Position numbers and translations under genes: made by a program. Shown in pieces: positions 37,828 through 46,652 of a stretch of 64,000 bases of DNA. The stretch covers positions 1 through 64,000 of the forward strand of contig NZ_FNNV01000012.1 of the NCBI RefSeq assembly GCF_900106745.1, given 5' to 3'. The notes beneath the pieces are model-generated. The model saw only the letters and a program-made list of their open reading frames with translations, was not told where the DNA came from and did no database searches. How positions within the stretch are numbered: the stretch's first letter is position 1; each line of letters begins with the position of its first letter. The DNA comes from Paenibacillus sp. CF384 (GTDB lineage: Bacteria > Bacillota > Bacilli > Paenibacillales > Paenibacillaceae).

Positions 37828-38145
37828 TTAATAATTCGGCTCAGGCTCGTAACGGAATTCCCCCAAATCGATCGTGCCGGCGGGACTCACGTAGACCCCT
37901 TCGCCCTCAAGCAGCACACGCTGCATGTAGCGCCCGTCGCCGTCGCCGATGGCGATCTCGCCTTTACCGTTGATGACGCGGTGCCAAGGCAATCCATGCT
38001 TCTCGCTCATGGAATGAAGAATACGTACTACCTGCCGCGCCCCTCTTGGGCTGCCGGCCTCTGCCGCGATCTGACCGTACGTCATGACCGTGCCTGATGG
38101 GATTTTCGAGATAACTGCAATGACCTGCGCTGTAAATGGCGTCAT
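37828..38145 (-). CDS. Alkyltransferase-like protein (ATL), MGMT family without active cysteine
   Basis: 105 residues matching the DNA-binding C-terminal domain of O6-alkylguanine transferases (GTVMTYGQIAAEAGSPRGARQV, then HGLPWHRVINGKGEI). The acceptor cysteine of P-C-H-R-V is replaced by Trp (PWHRV near residue 53), so it cannot take the alkyl group. ATL proteins instead bind O6-alkylguanine, flip it out and pass it to nucleotide excision repair. GGAGG-type site before ATG 38145. Confidence 0.92.
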   Translation of the reverse strand: MTPFTAQVIAVISKIPSGTVMTYGQIAAEAGSPRGARQVVRILHSMSEKHGLPWHRVINGKGEIAIGDGDGRYMQRVLLEGEGVYVSPAGTIDLGEFRYEPEPNY

Positions 38146-38309
38146 GACGCACCTCCTTTAATCTCTATTAGTATACACCCTATACGGCCTGCCCCTGCAA
38201 GGAAAGTTGAGCGATATCCCCCTGCTGACCTCTGAGAAATTCCCCCCTTAGGGAAAAGCTAGGCTTCTATGTTAGAATAAATCTATTCTGTCCTGTAGGA
38301 GTGAGTCCA

Positions 38310-39542
38310 TTGCCTAATTTTCAAGAAAAACTCGAGCGTTACGCAGCTCTTGCTGTTGAGGTCGGCGTAAATGTACAGCCTGGCCAAACTTTAGTGATTT
38401 CCACATCCCTGTCATGCGCGCCTTTCGTGCGTCTTGTCGTGAAGAAAGCTTATGAAATCGGCGCCAAAAACGTGCATGTAGAGTGGAACGACGATGTCGT
38501 CACTCGCACGAAGTATGAGCTTGCCCCAGACGAAGCCTTCACGGAATATCCGGAATGGCGTGCGAAGGGCTGGGAGCAGATGGCTGCCGACAACGCGGCT
38601 TTCCTCAGCATCATCGCACCTAACCCGGATCTGCTGAAAGGCACGAAGCCTGAGCGGATCGCCAACGCGAACAAAGCGGCAGGCATCGCCCTGAAGACGT
38701 GGAGAAGCTACACCATGTCCGACAAAGTCAGCTGGTCCATCGTTGCCGTTCCATCTCCGGATTGGGCTGCCAAAGTGTTCCCGGACGTAGAGCCAAGCGG
38801 CCAAGAGGATGCGCTCTGGGATGCGATCTTCGCAGCAACCCGCATGAACGAAGAAGATCCGGTTGCGGCATGGAAGTCGCATATTGAAGTGCTGGATACG
38901 AAAGCATCCCACTTGAACGAGAAGAAATTCCGCAAGCTGCACTATACGGCGCCGGGAACTGATCTCACGATCGAGCTGGCACCGGGCCATATCTGGATCA
39001 GCGCAGGCAGCGAGAACGCGAAGGGCGATATCTTCGTCGCCAACATGCCGACAGAGGAAGTGTTCACTGCTCCGCTTAGAGGCGGTGTGAACGGTACTGT
39101 TTCCAGCACGAAGCCGCTTAGCTACGGCGGCAACCTAATCAAAGACTTCTCGCTGACGTTCAAGGACGGTCAAATCATTGACGTGCAAGCCGAAGAAGGA
39201 CTTGAAGTCCTGAAGAACCTTGTGGCCACAGACGAAGGCGCCGCTTACCTCGGCGAAGTCGCGCTTGTACCGCATCGTTCCCCGATCTCGGACACGAACC
39301 TCGTGTTCTACAACACGCTGTTCGACGAGAATGCTTCCTGTCACTTGGCGATCGGCAAAGCCTACGCTTTCTGTATCGAAGGCGGCAAAACGATGAACGA
39401 GGAAGAACAAGTCGCGAACGGCCTCAACAACAGCCTTGTCCACGTGGACTTCATGATCGGCTCCGCAGAGTTGAACATCGAAGGCGAACGCGTCGACGGC
39501 ACGAAGGAAACGATCTTCCGCAACGGCAACTGGGCGTTCTAA
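38310..39542 (+). CDS. M29 family aminopeptidase
   Basis: About 410 residues. The metal-ligand segments of M29 (AmpS/aminopeptidase T) are seen in order: Glu in MPTEEVFTAP, Glu in YLGEVALVPH, His in ENASCHLAIG and His-x-Asp in LVHVDFMIG. The start appears to be TTG 38310, eight bases after TAGGAG; the GTG at 38301 overlaps that site. The enzyme removes N-terminal residues from peptides in the cytoplasm. Single gene with its own terminator. Confidence 0.9.
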   Translation: MPNFQEKLERYAALAVEVGVNVQPGQTLVISTSLSCAPFVRLVVKKAYEIGAKNVHVEWNDDVVTRTKYELAPDEAFTEYPEWRAKGWEQMAADNAAFLSIIAPNPDLLKGTKPERIANANKAAGIALKTWRSYTMSDKVSWSIVAVPSPDWAAKVFPDVEPSGQEDALWDAIFAATRMNEEDPVAAWKSHIEVLDTKASHLNEKKFRKLHYTAPGTDLTIELAPGHIWISAGSENAKGDIFVANMPTEEVFTAPLRGGVNGTVSSTKPLSYGGNLIKDFSLTFKDGQIIDVQAEEGLEVLKNLVATDEGAAYLGEVALVPHRSPISDTNLVFYNTLFDENASCHLAIGKAYAFCIEGGKTMNEEEQVANGLNNSLVHVDFMIGSAELNIEGERVDGTKETIFRNGNWAF

Positions 39543-39556
39543 TAAGTAACCGCACA

Positions 39557-39605
39557 AAAAAAGCACCACTCTGTTCTGCCTCTCGGCACAAGGAGTGGTG
39601 CTTTT
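39557..39605. terminator. Bidirectional terminator between aminopeptidase and amino acid importer
   Basis: 13-base arms AAAAGCACCACTC/GAGTGGTGCTTTT flanked by A and T runs, so it can act on both strands. It separates the convergent aminopeptidase and importer operons. Confidence 0.9.
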
Positions 39606-39617
39606 ACTTTTCCTCTC

Positions 39618-40355
39618 TTAAAGCACCTTCGACAAGAACGCCTTCGTCCGCTCCTGCTGCGGATGCTCGAAGATCTGTGCCGGCGTGCCTTGCTCGACGA
39701 TGTAGCCCTGCTCCATGAAGATGACGCGGTCGCCTACTTCGCGGGCGAAGCCCATCTCATGCGTGACGACGACCATCGTCATGCCTTCCTTCGCGAGCTG
39801 CTTCATAACCGCTAGCACCTCGCCGACCATCTCCGGATCGAGCGCCGATGTCGGCTCATCGAAGAGCATGATCTTCGGCTCCATCGCAAGCGCACGCGCA
39901 ATCGCAACGCGCTGGGATTGACCGCCGGACAGCGAAGCCGGATACGCATTCGCTTTGTCCGCCAAGCCTACCTTCTCGAGCAGCTCCATCGCTTTGGCGC
40001 GTGCTTTCTGAGCCGGCCATTTGCGAATTTGAATAGGACCGATCGTAATATTGTCCAGCACCTTCAGATGCGGGAACAAATTAAACTGCTGAAACACCAT
40101 GCCAACCTCAGTACGGATGCTCGTGATGCTCGTATTCTTATCCATCAACGACTGGCCTTCGATCACAATGTTGCCGCCTGTCGGTTCTTCCAATAGGTTA
40201 AGGCAGCGCAGAAACGTCGATTTGCCTGATCCGGACGGACCGATGACCACGACAACTTCTTGGTTGCTGATATCTACATTAATATCTTTGAGTACGACAT
40301 TCGTGCCGAACGCTTTGGACAACCCGGTTACTTGAATAATTGGACTCATGTGCAT
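39618..40355 (-). CDS. Polar amino acid ABC importer, ATPase subunit
   Basis: 245 residues. Walker [10 protein letters not shown], signature [15 protein letters not shown], Walker [14 protein letters not shown] and H-loop VTHEMGFA match the GlnQ/ArtP/TcyC group. Its ATG overlaps the permease stop (TAATG), so the two are coupled. It powers the importer made with the two genes upstream. Confidence 0.93.
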   Translation of the reverse strand: MHMSPIIQVTGLSKAFGTNVVLKDINVDISNQEVVVVIGPSGSGKSTFLRCLNLLEEPTGGNIVIEGQSLMDKNTSITSIRTEVGMVFQQFNLFPHLKVLDNITIGPIQIRKWPAQKARAKAMELLEKVGLADKANAYPASLSGGQSQRVAIARALAMEPKIMLFDEPTSALDPEMVGEVLAVMKQLAKEGMTMVVVTHEMGFAREVGDRVIFMEQGYIVEQGTPAQIFEHPQQERTKAFLSKVL

Positions 40356-41008
40356 TACACTTTCCTTTCCAATGCATTGAGCAGCTTACTTAACGAGTAA
40401 GTAAGAATGAAGTAGATGAGCGCAGCCGTCAGGTACGGCTCCCATACACGAATGTACTGCCCCTTCATAACGTTGCTCCAATACATGATCTCAGGCGCCG
40501 TAATAAGCGCAACCAGCGAGGAGTCCTTCACAAGGACGATAAATTCGTTACCGAAAGCCGGAATCATCCGTTTGATCGCCTGCGGAAGCACGATGAAACG
40601 CATCGTTTGGGCATGGGTCATCCCAAGCGATTTCGCCGCTTCGGTCTGACCTTTGTCGATGGACTGAATACCAGCCCTGTATATTTCAGCCGTATAGGCT
40701 GCAGCATTCAAAGATAAAGCGGTGATAGCCGCAACAATCGCATTTGTTTTCCCGTAAACGAGCGGAATAAGACCGAAGTGCACGATATAAATCTGCACAA
40801 GCAGCGGAGTTCCGCGGAAGAAGTTGATGTAAGACTGCATCGGCCACCGAAGAAACCAGCGAGTCGACATTTTGCCGAAGCTAACGAGTAATCCCAAGAT
40901 CGAACCAATTATGATTCCCGATAAGGAAATCCCGATGGTATACAGCGTCCCCTTTAGTAGAAGCGGCGCATAATCCATAATGATATCAAATCTAAATCTT
41001 AAATCCAT
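40355..41008 (-). CDS. Polar amino acid ABC importer, permease
   Basis: 217 residues with about five membrane segments and the HisM/GlnP motif ([19 protein letters not shown], then [23 protein letters not shown]). One permease gene only, so it probably works as a homodimer. It lies 88 bases after the binding-protein gene, with a hairpin between. Confidence 0.93.
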   Translation of the reverse strand: MDLRFRFDIIMDYAPLLLKGTLYTIGISLSGIIIGSILGLLVSFGKMSTRWFLRWPMQSYINFFRGTPLLVQIYIVHFGLIPLVYGKTNAIVAAITALSLNAAAYTAEIYRAGIQSIDKGQTEAAKSLGMTHAQTMRFIVLPQAIKRMIPAFGNEFIVLVKDSSLVALITAPEIMYWSNVMKGQYIRVWEPYLTAALIYFILTYSLSKLLNALERKV

Positions 41009-41059
41009 CCATATTCGCCCTTTCGTCTTCTTTACATCGATGATAGGCTAAGCGAACAA

Positions 41060-41087
41060 AAGGGCATGCGCAATCACGCATGCCCTT
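41060..41087 (-). terminator. Hairpin between binding protein and permease (attenuator)
   Basis: Perfect 11-bp arms AAGGGCATGCG/CGCATGCCCTT with a six-base loop, followed by TTGTTC on the minus strand. A partial terminator that would favour the binding protein over the membrane parts. Confidence 0.75.
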
Positions 41088-41096
41088 GGCGCTTTC

Positions 41097-41918
41097 TTAC
41101 TTCAACAGATTAGCCGTATTCGGCTCTTCGCCAAACCATTTCTTATACAGTTCTGCATATTTGCCGTTCTCGATGACTGTCTTAATCGCCGGATCCAGCT
41201 TCGCTTTCAACTCGCTGCCTTTTGGATACAGAATGCCGTAATACTCCGGCGTGAAGTTCGTTGTATCCGAAACTTCTACGTATTTCTTGTCCGGGTTGTT
41301 CTTAATGTAGTCGCGTACGATTGCAATATCCGCAACGACTGCATCTGCGCCGCCTTGATCAAGCTCAAGCAGAGCAACTGCGTTGCTGTCGAATTTCTTC
41401 AGATCCGTGTTGCTGTTACCCATGATCTCAGTCATCAGAGTATCCGCAGTAGTACCGGTTTGCACGGCAACCTTCTTGTCTTTCAGGTCAAGCGCGCTCT
41501 TGATATCGCTGCCTTCTTTAACCATGATTACGTTAATGGATTCAAAATAAGGCATGGAGTAATCGTAAGTTTGTTTACGCTCATCGGTGATCGAAATACT
41601 GGAGATACCTGCTTGAAGTTCTGTAGCTTTCTCTACGCCAACCAGCATGCCATCCCAGCCTGTGTTCTTCACTTCATGCTTCAGGCCGGCTTCATCCATG
41701 ACAGCATCAATGAATTCGATGTCGAATCCTGTGATCTTGTCTTTGTCCATATATTCCATTGGAGCATAAGCCGCATCTGTTCCAAACACGTACGTAGTAG
41801 CGTCACTGCTATTGCCTGCTTCGCTGCCTGCGTTATTGCTGTTGTTCTTCGCGCCACAACCAGAGAGAATTACTGCTGTCACTAATGTAAGAATAGCTAT
41901 AATATACCACTTTTTCAT
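41097..41918 (-). CDS. Polar amino acid ABC importer, family 3 binding lipoprotein
   Basis: 273 residues. The lipobox LSGC (Cys 21) is followed by an Asn/Ser/Gly-rich tether and then a family 3 domain (YVFGTDAAYAPMEYMDKD, ITGFDIEFIDAVMDEAG, WDGMLVGVEKATELQAGISSISIT). AGGGGG lies seven bases before the ATG. The ligand could be glutamine, arginine or cystine. Sequence alone does not decide. Confidence 0.92.
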   Translation of the reverse strand: MKKWYIIAILTLVTAVILSGCGAKNNSNNAGSEAGNSSDATTYVFGTDAAYAPMEYMDKDKITGFDIEFIDAVMDEAGLKHEVKNTGWDGMLVGVEKATELQAGISSISITDERKQTYDYSMPYFESINVIMVKEGSDIKSALDLKDKKVAVQTGTTADTLMTEIMGNSNTDLKKFDSNAVALLELDQGGADAVVADIAIVRDYIKNNPDKKYVEVSDTTNFTPEYYGILYPKGSELKAKLDPAIKTVIENGKYAELYKKWFGEEPNTANLLK

Positions 41919-41955
41919 TCTGCTTCCCCCTATTTAGTAGCTTTAATTAACTAAG

Positions 41956-41984
41956 ATTCTATCAAGAAAAGTGGTCTGTTTCAA
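41956..41984 (-). promoter_or_regulatory. Promoter of the amino acid importer operon
   Basis: On the minus strand TTGAAA and TAGAAT are spaced by 17 bases, 38 bases before the binding-protein start. No T-box or other leader fits in the short 5' region. Confidence 0.75.
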
Positions 41985-42076
41985 TTTAAATTTTTAAATT
42001 GTCAGGTAATCTCACATATTACCAAAATAAATGGTTATTCGTGACCGTGAATAAATGTGTATCTGCACCCCAGTAT

Positions 42077-44407
42077 CTATTCTTCTCCAATTTCGATGTT
42101 TGGATTAAAATCCGCTACAACAAGCACATCCATATGCCGTCCATCACGCAAAATGGTGTCTACCACGCATTTATTCCGCAGCTTGCTCCAGAAGCCTTGA
42201 CCGGATTGACCAAGCACCATTTGGGAGCTCTTCAATGCATTTGCCTTCGCCAGCAAAGCAGCAGGCACATCGTTACGCGAGACGTTGTGCTCGACCTCGA
42301 ACGTACCGCCAAGTCGCGCCGTCAGCTCTTGCAGCTCTGCAATCCGCTCCTCTTCACCTGGCACCGCATCCGTCTGCACGTAATGAACATGCCAATCCGC
42401 TTTGAGCCTATGCGCAATACGGAAGCCGCGGCGAATGAGTCGCTCCGCTTTCTTGTTCACCGTTACCGCAACGAAGATCGATTCGTGACGCCGCCATGGA
42501 CCGCGAAGCGAACCGTTGCGTTCCCATGATTCAAGGCGCTCATCGACATCGTCGGCGATTTCCCGCAAAGCAAGCTCGCGCAGCGCAATCAAATTGCCTG
42601 TCTTGAAGAAGCCGCAGAGCGCGTCCTCAACGTCGCACATTTTATATATTTGACCTTCCCGCATCCGTTGCTGCAGCGTGTCAGGCGCCACATCGATCAG
42701 TTCCACCTCATCGGCAACGCGCAGCATCAAGTCCGGAACCGTCTCTTTGACAGCAGTTCCTGTAATTTGCTCCACCGCATCCTTCAAGCTTTCCAGATGG
42801 TGAATGTTCATTGTCGCAATAACGGATATGCCGGCGTCCAAGATCTCCTGAACATCCTCGTACCTCCGTTTGTTGCGGCAGCTCGGTGCGTTGGTAGAAG
42901 CCAGCTCATCAATCAGCACAACCTCCGGATTGCGCGCAATAATCGCGTCCACATCCATCTCCGAGTAAACCTGGCCATCGCATTCAACGGTCCGACGTGG
43001 CACAACCTCAAGCCGTCCGGCCTGATCCTGCGTTTCCGCGCGGTCATGCGTCTCCATAAGTCCAACGACAACATCGATCTCTTTGCGCAGCAGATCATTG
43101 CCCTCGCGAAGCATCATGTAGGACTTGCCCACACCTGGTGCTGCGCCGACATAGACCTTGAACTTACCGCGGCGAATCCGCTCGATCTTCTTCTCGACCT
43201 CTTGCGCGCTCAGCCTCCGGTACGGTTCGGCTGTCATCTTCGGGGTCGACCGTTTCGTCGGCAGTACTCGCTCTCCCTCATGATCGGCTCTGTCCGCCAT
43301 GAAGAAAACGTCTATGTTGCGCATTTGTTTCAGCACGCTGCCCGCGATGGACCCCTGTGCAATCTCCTGTGCACGCGTCTGCTTGGAATGCCCCATAACG
43401 ATACGGGTGGCATTAATCAGCATCGCATATTTAATGAGCGCGCGCGGGATTTGTCTTCTATTATTGACCAGGATCTCTCTGAAGCCGGCATCCACCTTCT
43501 CGGTCAGCTTCATTATGGATCGCTTGAAGTCATCTCTCTCCTTCGTAGGCTCCTGGCTGGAATCGACGAAGACCACAACCTCCAAGTCGCCGCCAAGACG
43601 TTTGGCGATTTGTTGCCCGCGACGGATATAGATCGAACCATTCCAGTGATACTGCGCCGCTACCAAGATGCGCTCCGTCGCGCCGGACGGTCCGATGAAG
43701 CCCTGCTCCTCGCGGTATTTCTCCAGCGACTCGTTCACGCCTTCGGCCATCAGCCGCAGCGCAATCTCTCTGAGCTTGCCGAGATTCCCGCGCTTGAGCA
43801 GCCCGAGATCTTTAATATTATTTAAACGCCCTTCATTCAGGCGTGACAGAATCGTTTCCGGTGAAGCATCGATTAACCGCACCTCATCCGCCAATTCCAG
43901 CAGATCCGCGGACACCGTGCATTCCGCTGTGATGCCTGTCAATTTCTGCGCAAGCTCGGTTACCCCTTCGAGTTCGTATACATTCACGGTTGTGATGATG
44001 CTGATACCATGACTCAGAAGAAATTGGATGTCCTCCAGACGGGTCGGGAATTTCGCATCCGGACGGTTCTCGTGCGCCAGCCCGTCAACGAGCAGCACCT
44101 CCGGATTCCGTTCCAGAATGGCATCCAAATTAAGATCTTTCTTCTCCACGTCCCCCTTGTACCAATGGATACTCGGAATCCGCTCCAAATCAGCGAGTTG
44201 CTCCACCGTTTCAGGTCGGCGCATCGTCGATACTGCACAAATCACAACCTCGATGCCCTGCTGCATAAGCGCTTGGCCTTCACGCAGCATATGATAGGTT
44301 TTGCCTGAGCCGCTCACGGCACCAACATAAATTTTAAGACGGCCGCGATGAATTTTGGAGATGGATAAGAGCATTTCTTCAGGGGTTTTGCGGCGGTAAC
44401 CAGCCAT
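42077..44407 (-). CDS. Tandem KdpD N-terminal/USP protein without histidine kinase
   Basis: 776 residues made of two similar halves. Each half has a KdpD sensor domain with its own Walker A (GAVSGSGKT at 29-37; GAAPGVGKS at 421-429) and Walker B-like VLLVDGLAHEN or VVLIDELASTN, then a universal-stress-protein domain (about 245-370 and 635-770). There is no membrane part, His box or kinase domain, and no kdpFABC genes are near. KdpD sensors of this type respond to potassium or c-di-AMP. A c-di-AMP riboswitch lies directly upstream. A role in K+ or turgor control as a soluble signalling protein is inferred. Confidence 0.88.
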   Translation of the reverse strand: MAGYRRKTPEEMLLSISKIHRGRLKIYVGAVSGSGKTYHMLREGQALMQQGIEVVICAVSTMRRPETVEQLADLERIPSIHWYKGDVEKKDLNLDAILERNPEVLLVDGLAHENRPDAKFPTRLEDIQFLLSHGISIITTVNVYELEGVTELAQKLTGITAECTVSADLLELADEVRLIDASPETILSRLNEGRLNNIKDLGLLKRGNLGKLREIALRLMAEGVNESLEKYREEQGFIGPSGATERILVAAQYHWNGSIYIRRGQQIAKRLGGDLEVVVFVDSSQEPTKERDDFKRSIMKLTEKVDAGFREILVNNRRQIPRALIKYAMLINATRIVMGHSKQTRAQEIAQGSIAGSVLKQMRNIDVFFMADRADHEGERVLPTKRSTPKMTAEPYRRLSAQEVEKKIERIRRGKFKVYVGAAPGVGKSYMMLREGNDLLRKEIDVVVGLMETHDRAETQDQAGRLEVVPRRTVECDGQVYSEMDVDAIIARNPEVVLIDELASTNAPSCRNKRRYEDVQEILDAGISVIATMNIHHLESLKDAVEQITGTAVKETVPDLMLRVADEVELIDVAPDTLQQRMREGQIYKMCDVEDALCGFFKTGNLIALRELALREIADDVDERLESWERNGSLRGPWRRHESIFVAVTVNKKAERLIRRGFRIAHRLKADWHVHYVQTDAVPGEEERIAELQELTARLGGTFEVEHNVSRNDVPAALLAKANALKSSQMVLGQSGQGFWSKLRNKCVVDTILRDGRHMDVLVVADFNPNIEIGEE

Positions 44408-44500
44408 GACAACTTCGCCTTCCTTTCTACACCTTTAAACTTACATAATCTTCGCAAACTTATTCTTCTTTGTGTCCATTCTTATCCCATAAAACGCACA

Positions 44501-44560
44501 AAAAAGAAGCCTGCAGGGGAATTGCCTCTTTAACACAGAGGAACGCCTCTCGCGGCTTCT
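44501..44560 (-). terminator. Terminator of the riboswitch expression platform
   Basis: Outer stem GAAGCC/GGCTTC with an inner GAGGC/GCCTC stem, followed by TTTTTTGTG on the minus strand. It lies between the aptamer and the KdpD-like gene, so ligand binding probably ends transcription here. Confidence 0.85.
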
Positions 44561-44613
44561 AGGCACAAGTTATCATCAAAGTGTCTATTGCACGAACATT
44601 CGTTGCCTCTCTT

Positions 44614-44766
44614 ATACGCTTTCGAGGTTAGCTGACGGATTCGGGCGTGAGAGTCGCCCTACTTGAAGCATCGACCAAGCGGTCCGTTCTTCAAGATTCA
44701 CCCCAGATGAGTGGTTCCCCCGATTTCTATTGAGAAATTCAGCGCTATAGCAGAAGATTAAGCATG
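44614..44766 (-). ncRNA. ydaO-yuaA type c-di-AMP riboswitch
   Basis: On the minus strand the leader contains the conserved blocks of the YdaO aptamer in order: TGCTTAATC, CGGGGGAACCA, TGGGGTGAATC, TAGGGCG...CGCCCGAATCCG, TCAGCTAACCTCG and AAGCG, which pairs with the first block to form P1. Class members bind c-di-AMP and switch genes for K+ uptake, osmolyte transport and cell wall enzymes off when the ligand is high. A terminator follows at 44501-44560, then the KdpD-like gene. A frame within 44612-44839 is not a gene. Confidence 0.95.
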
Positions 44767-44878
44767 AATCGTATGTTACGCCTGCGCATGTCTTTTGTAA
44801 AGGAATGCCGCAAACGGTTTCGTTCTCATTTCCAGCCAACTGACGCGAATATAACGCTTACAACGGAGTAGATCGCAA

Positions 44879-44943
44879 GCAGTCTCCTTCTACCTCACTA
44901 ATTTGCCGTTTCTCACAAATAAGGCGAAATAGAAGAGACTGCC
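44879..44943. other. Long inverted repeat upstream of the riboswitch
   Basis: Arms GCAGTCTCcTTCTA/TAGAAgAGACTGC enclose an inner TTTGCC/GGCGAAA pair. It lies just past the DUF445 stop and could end that transcript, although no T run follows. Confidence 0.5.
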
Positions 44944-44955
44944 TCATGCTTCGCG

Positions 44956-46215
44956 CTAGTTATAACCGAAGCCCATTTCAATTAATCGTAACAATAGCCC
45001 GATCAGGAAGCCGCAGACGGCACCATTCACCCGAATCCATTGCAGGTCCTGCCCTACTTTATCTTCAATTAACTCCACCAGCTGATCATTGTCGAGGCGA
45101 TCGAGGTTCTCCTTGACGAACGAGCCGATCTTCGCGTGATTGCGTTCAATGAGTCCGGCGACCTGCCCTTTCAACCAATGCTCGGCATCCTGAACCAAGC
45201 CGTGGTTCTCCTCCAGGCGGTCAAGCAGACCCTCCAGCATCGGCCAAACCTTAGCTGCAAACTCCTCCGAATAAAGGAACGTAATGCCCCTCTCGCGCAG
45301 CGATTCGAACAACCGTGTCATCTCGCCATCCAGATCGAAGGAAGCAAGCAATTCATCGCGCAGCGCATCGAGCTGTCCGGTTTCGGCCAAACGTGAGATC
45401 AACATCTCCAGCCCTTGATGCAGATGCTTCATAATAACAGCACGCCGATCCGTGCCTTGAACCTTGAGTTCATGAATCTTCGTTAGGATAAAGGATTGCA
45501 GCATCGTGCCCAGCCGATCCTCATCCAGATAACCGATAAACGCGTTGACAGCAAATTGCATCAGGCCGCCTAGATTCAGCCCTTTCACGAGCTGCATCGC
45601 CGCATTGCCGAGCTCGCGGCGCATCCCTTCGGTGCTTGCCCATTCTTCCGCACGTTCCAGCAGCAGATCGAGCAGGCGCTCGTCTACGCCATTCTCCACG
45701 GCGTTGCGCAAGAAGCCGCGCAGCGCTGCTTCCAAATCAATTCGCTCCACCGCGGAACGAATTTCCCCCGAGAGAACAGGGACTAGCTTCTCCATCTCGA
45801 TCGCACGGAGCGCACCTTCAAGCAGATGAGGCAAACGCTCGCTGTGTACCGCCGAGTGAGCAGCCTGGCGAAGAGCAGGCAGCAGCTGCTTCGCGAGCTC
45901 GATCTGCCGCAGCTTCTCGATCATGCTCTCTTTGGCAAGCAGCCGATCTTCGAGCACGCGCACGATGCCGTCCGACATCTTCTTGCGATTGCGCGGCAGC
46001 AGCGCCGTGTGCGGAATCGGAATGCGCAGCGGATGGCGAAACAGGGCCGTCACGGCAAACCAGTCCGCGAGCCCCCCGATGACGCCAGCCTCGAAGCCGA
46101 CATGCAGCAAGCTAATCCCCGTGCCGCCGAAAGGCAGCGTAGCCGCGAAACCCGTCGCCATGATGCCAAGCGATATATTAGCAATATGTTTGTTTTTTCT
46201 CGAATCGTTCGCCAT
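44956..46215 (-). CDS. DUF445 family membrane-anchored protein
   Basis: 419 residues. N-terminal hydrophobic segments (about 12-50) hold the conserved GFEAGVIGGLADWFAVTALFRHPL. A long, helical, charged middle follows, and a C-terminal segment (RVNGAVCGFLIGLLLRLIEM) again meets the membrane. This is the DUF445/YheB layout. Function unknown; some members relate to spore or envelope properties. Single gene. Confidence 0.88.
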   Translation of the reverse strand: MANDSRKNKHIANISLGIMATGFAATLPFGGTGISLLHVGFEAGVIGGLADWFAVTALFRHPLRIPIPHTALLPRNRKKMSDGIVRVLEDRLLAKESMIEKLRQIELAKQLLPALRQAAHSAVHSERLPHLLEGALRAIEMEKLVPVLSGEIRSAVERIDLEAALRGFLRNAVENGVDERLLDLLLERAEEWASTEGMRRELGNAAMQLVKGLNLGGLMQFAVNAFIGYLDEDRLGTMLQSFILTKIHELKVQGTDRRAVIMKHLHQGLEMLISRLAETGQLDALRDELLASFDLDGEMTRLFESLRERGITFLYSEEFAAKVWPMLEGLLDRLEENHGLVQDAEHWLKGQVAGLIERNHAKIGSFVKENLDRLDNDQLVELIEDKVGQDLQWIRVNGAVCGFLIGLLLRLIEMGFGYN

Positions 46216-46298
46216 GTTCTTCCTCCTACTAGTGCTTCTTTACACCATACCACTTCATACGAATCAGTTGCAAAAACAGCCCTAAAAGCAAGAAAAAA

Positions 46299-46327
46299 GA
46301 GACATGACCCGAGGTCTGTCTCTTCCT
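46299..46327 (-). terminator. Terminator-like hairpin in the leader of the DUF445 gene
   Basis: AGAGACA/TGTCTCT arms with an inner GACC/GGTC and a TTTTTTC tail on the minus strand. A -10-like TATAAT lies about 80 bases further upstream and a nine-codon frame (MHKLERRKS) between them. It may be an attenuator, or the end of a lost upstream gene. Confidence 0.5.
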
Positions 46328-46447
46328 CCGCCAAGCCGCCTTCGCGCTCGTCAGCTCTTCCGGCGCTCCAGCTTATGCATACGGGTAATTTTGGATTTAT
46401 TATATGCTTTTTGCGATAGCTTGTATAGGAAGGAACAGAAATTACAC

Positions 46448-46476
46448 TTGATAAACAAAGTGGCCTCCACTACAAT
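46448..46476 (+). promoter_or_regulatory. Promoter of the sugar kinase/GH4 operon
   Basis: TTGATA and TACAAT with a 17-base spacer. The first operator starts 14 bases past the -10, inside the expected start region. Confidence 0.75.
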
Positions 46477-46490
46477 AGGGATAAGCGACT

Positions 46491-46512
46491 AAAGTTAAAG
46501 CACTTTAACTTT
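46491..46512. promoter_or_regulatory. Palindromic operator 1 of the kinase/GH4 operon
   Basis: Perfect palindrome: AAAGTTAAAG, two bases CA, CTTTAACTTT. Typical size and form for a repressor dimer site of the LacI or ROK type. Confidence 0.75.
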
Positions 46513-46565
46513 TAGAACAATAAAATGAATTATCATCGGGATAAGATCCCATATTATTTTGAAGT

Positions 46566-46587
46566 AAAGTATAACCGCTTTAACTTT
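46566..46587. promoter_or_regulatory. Operator 2 of the kinase/GH4 operon
   Basis: AAAGTATAAC, two bases CG, CTTTAACTTT: the right half equals operator 1 and the left half is degenerate. The centres lie 75 bp apart, about seven helical turns, which would suit a loop between two bound repressors. Confidence 0.65.
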
Positions 46588-46652
46588 CATCGGCCTCTAC
46601 CGTGAACAATATTTAATGGCTTGACCTACCTACGGAGACAGGAGTGGCACGA

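Noticed and set aside
41919-42076. T-box or other amino acid riboswitch before the amino acid importer
   Set aside because: The promoter at 41956-41984 leaves a leader of only about 30 bases, too short for such an element.
44612-44839. 75-codon minus-strand frame
   Set aside because: It lies wholly over the c-di-AMP riboswitch, whose conserved blocks explain the sequence.
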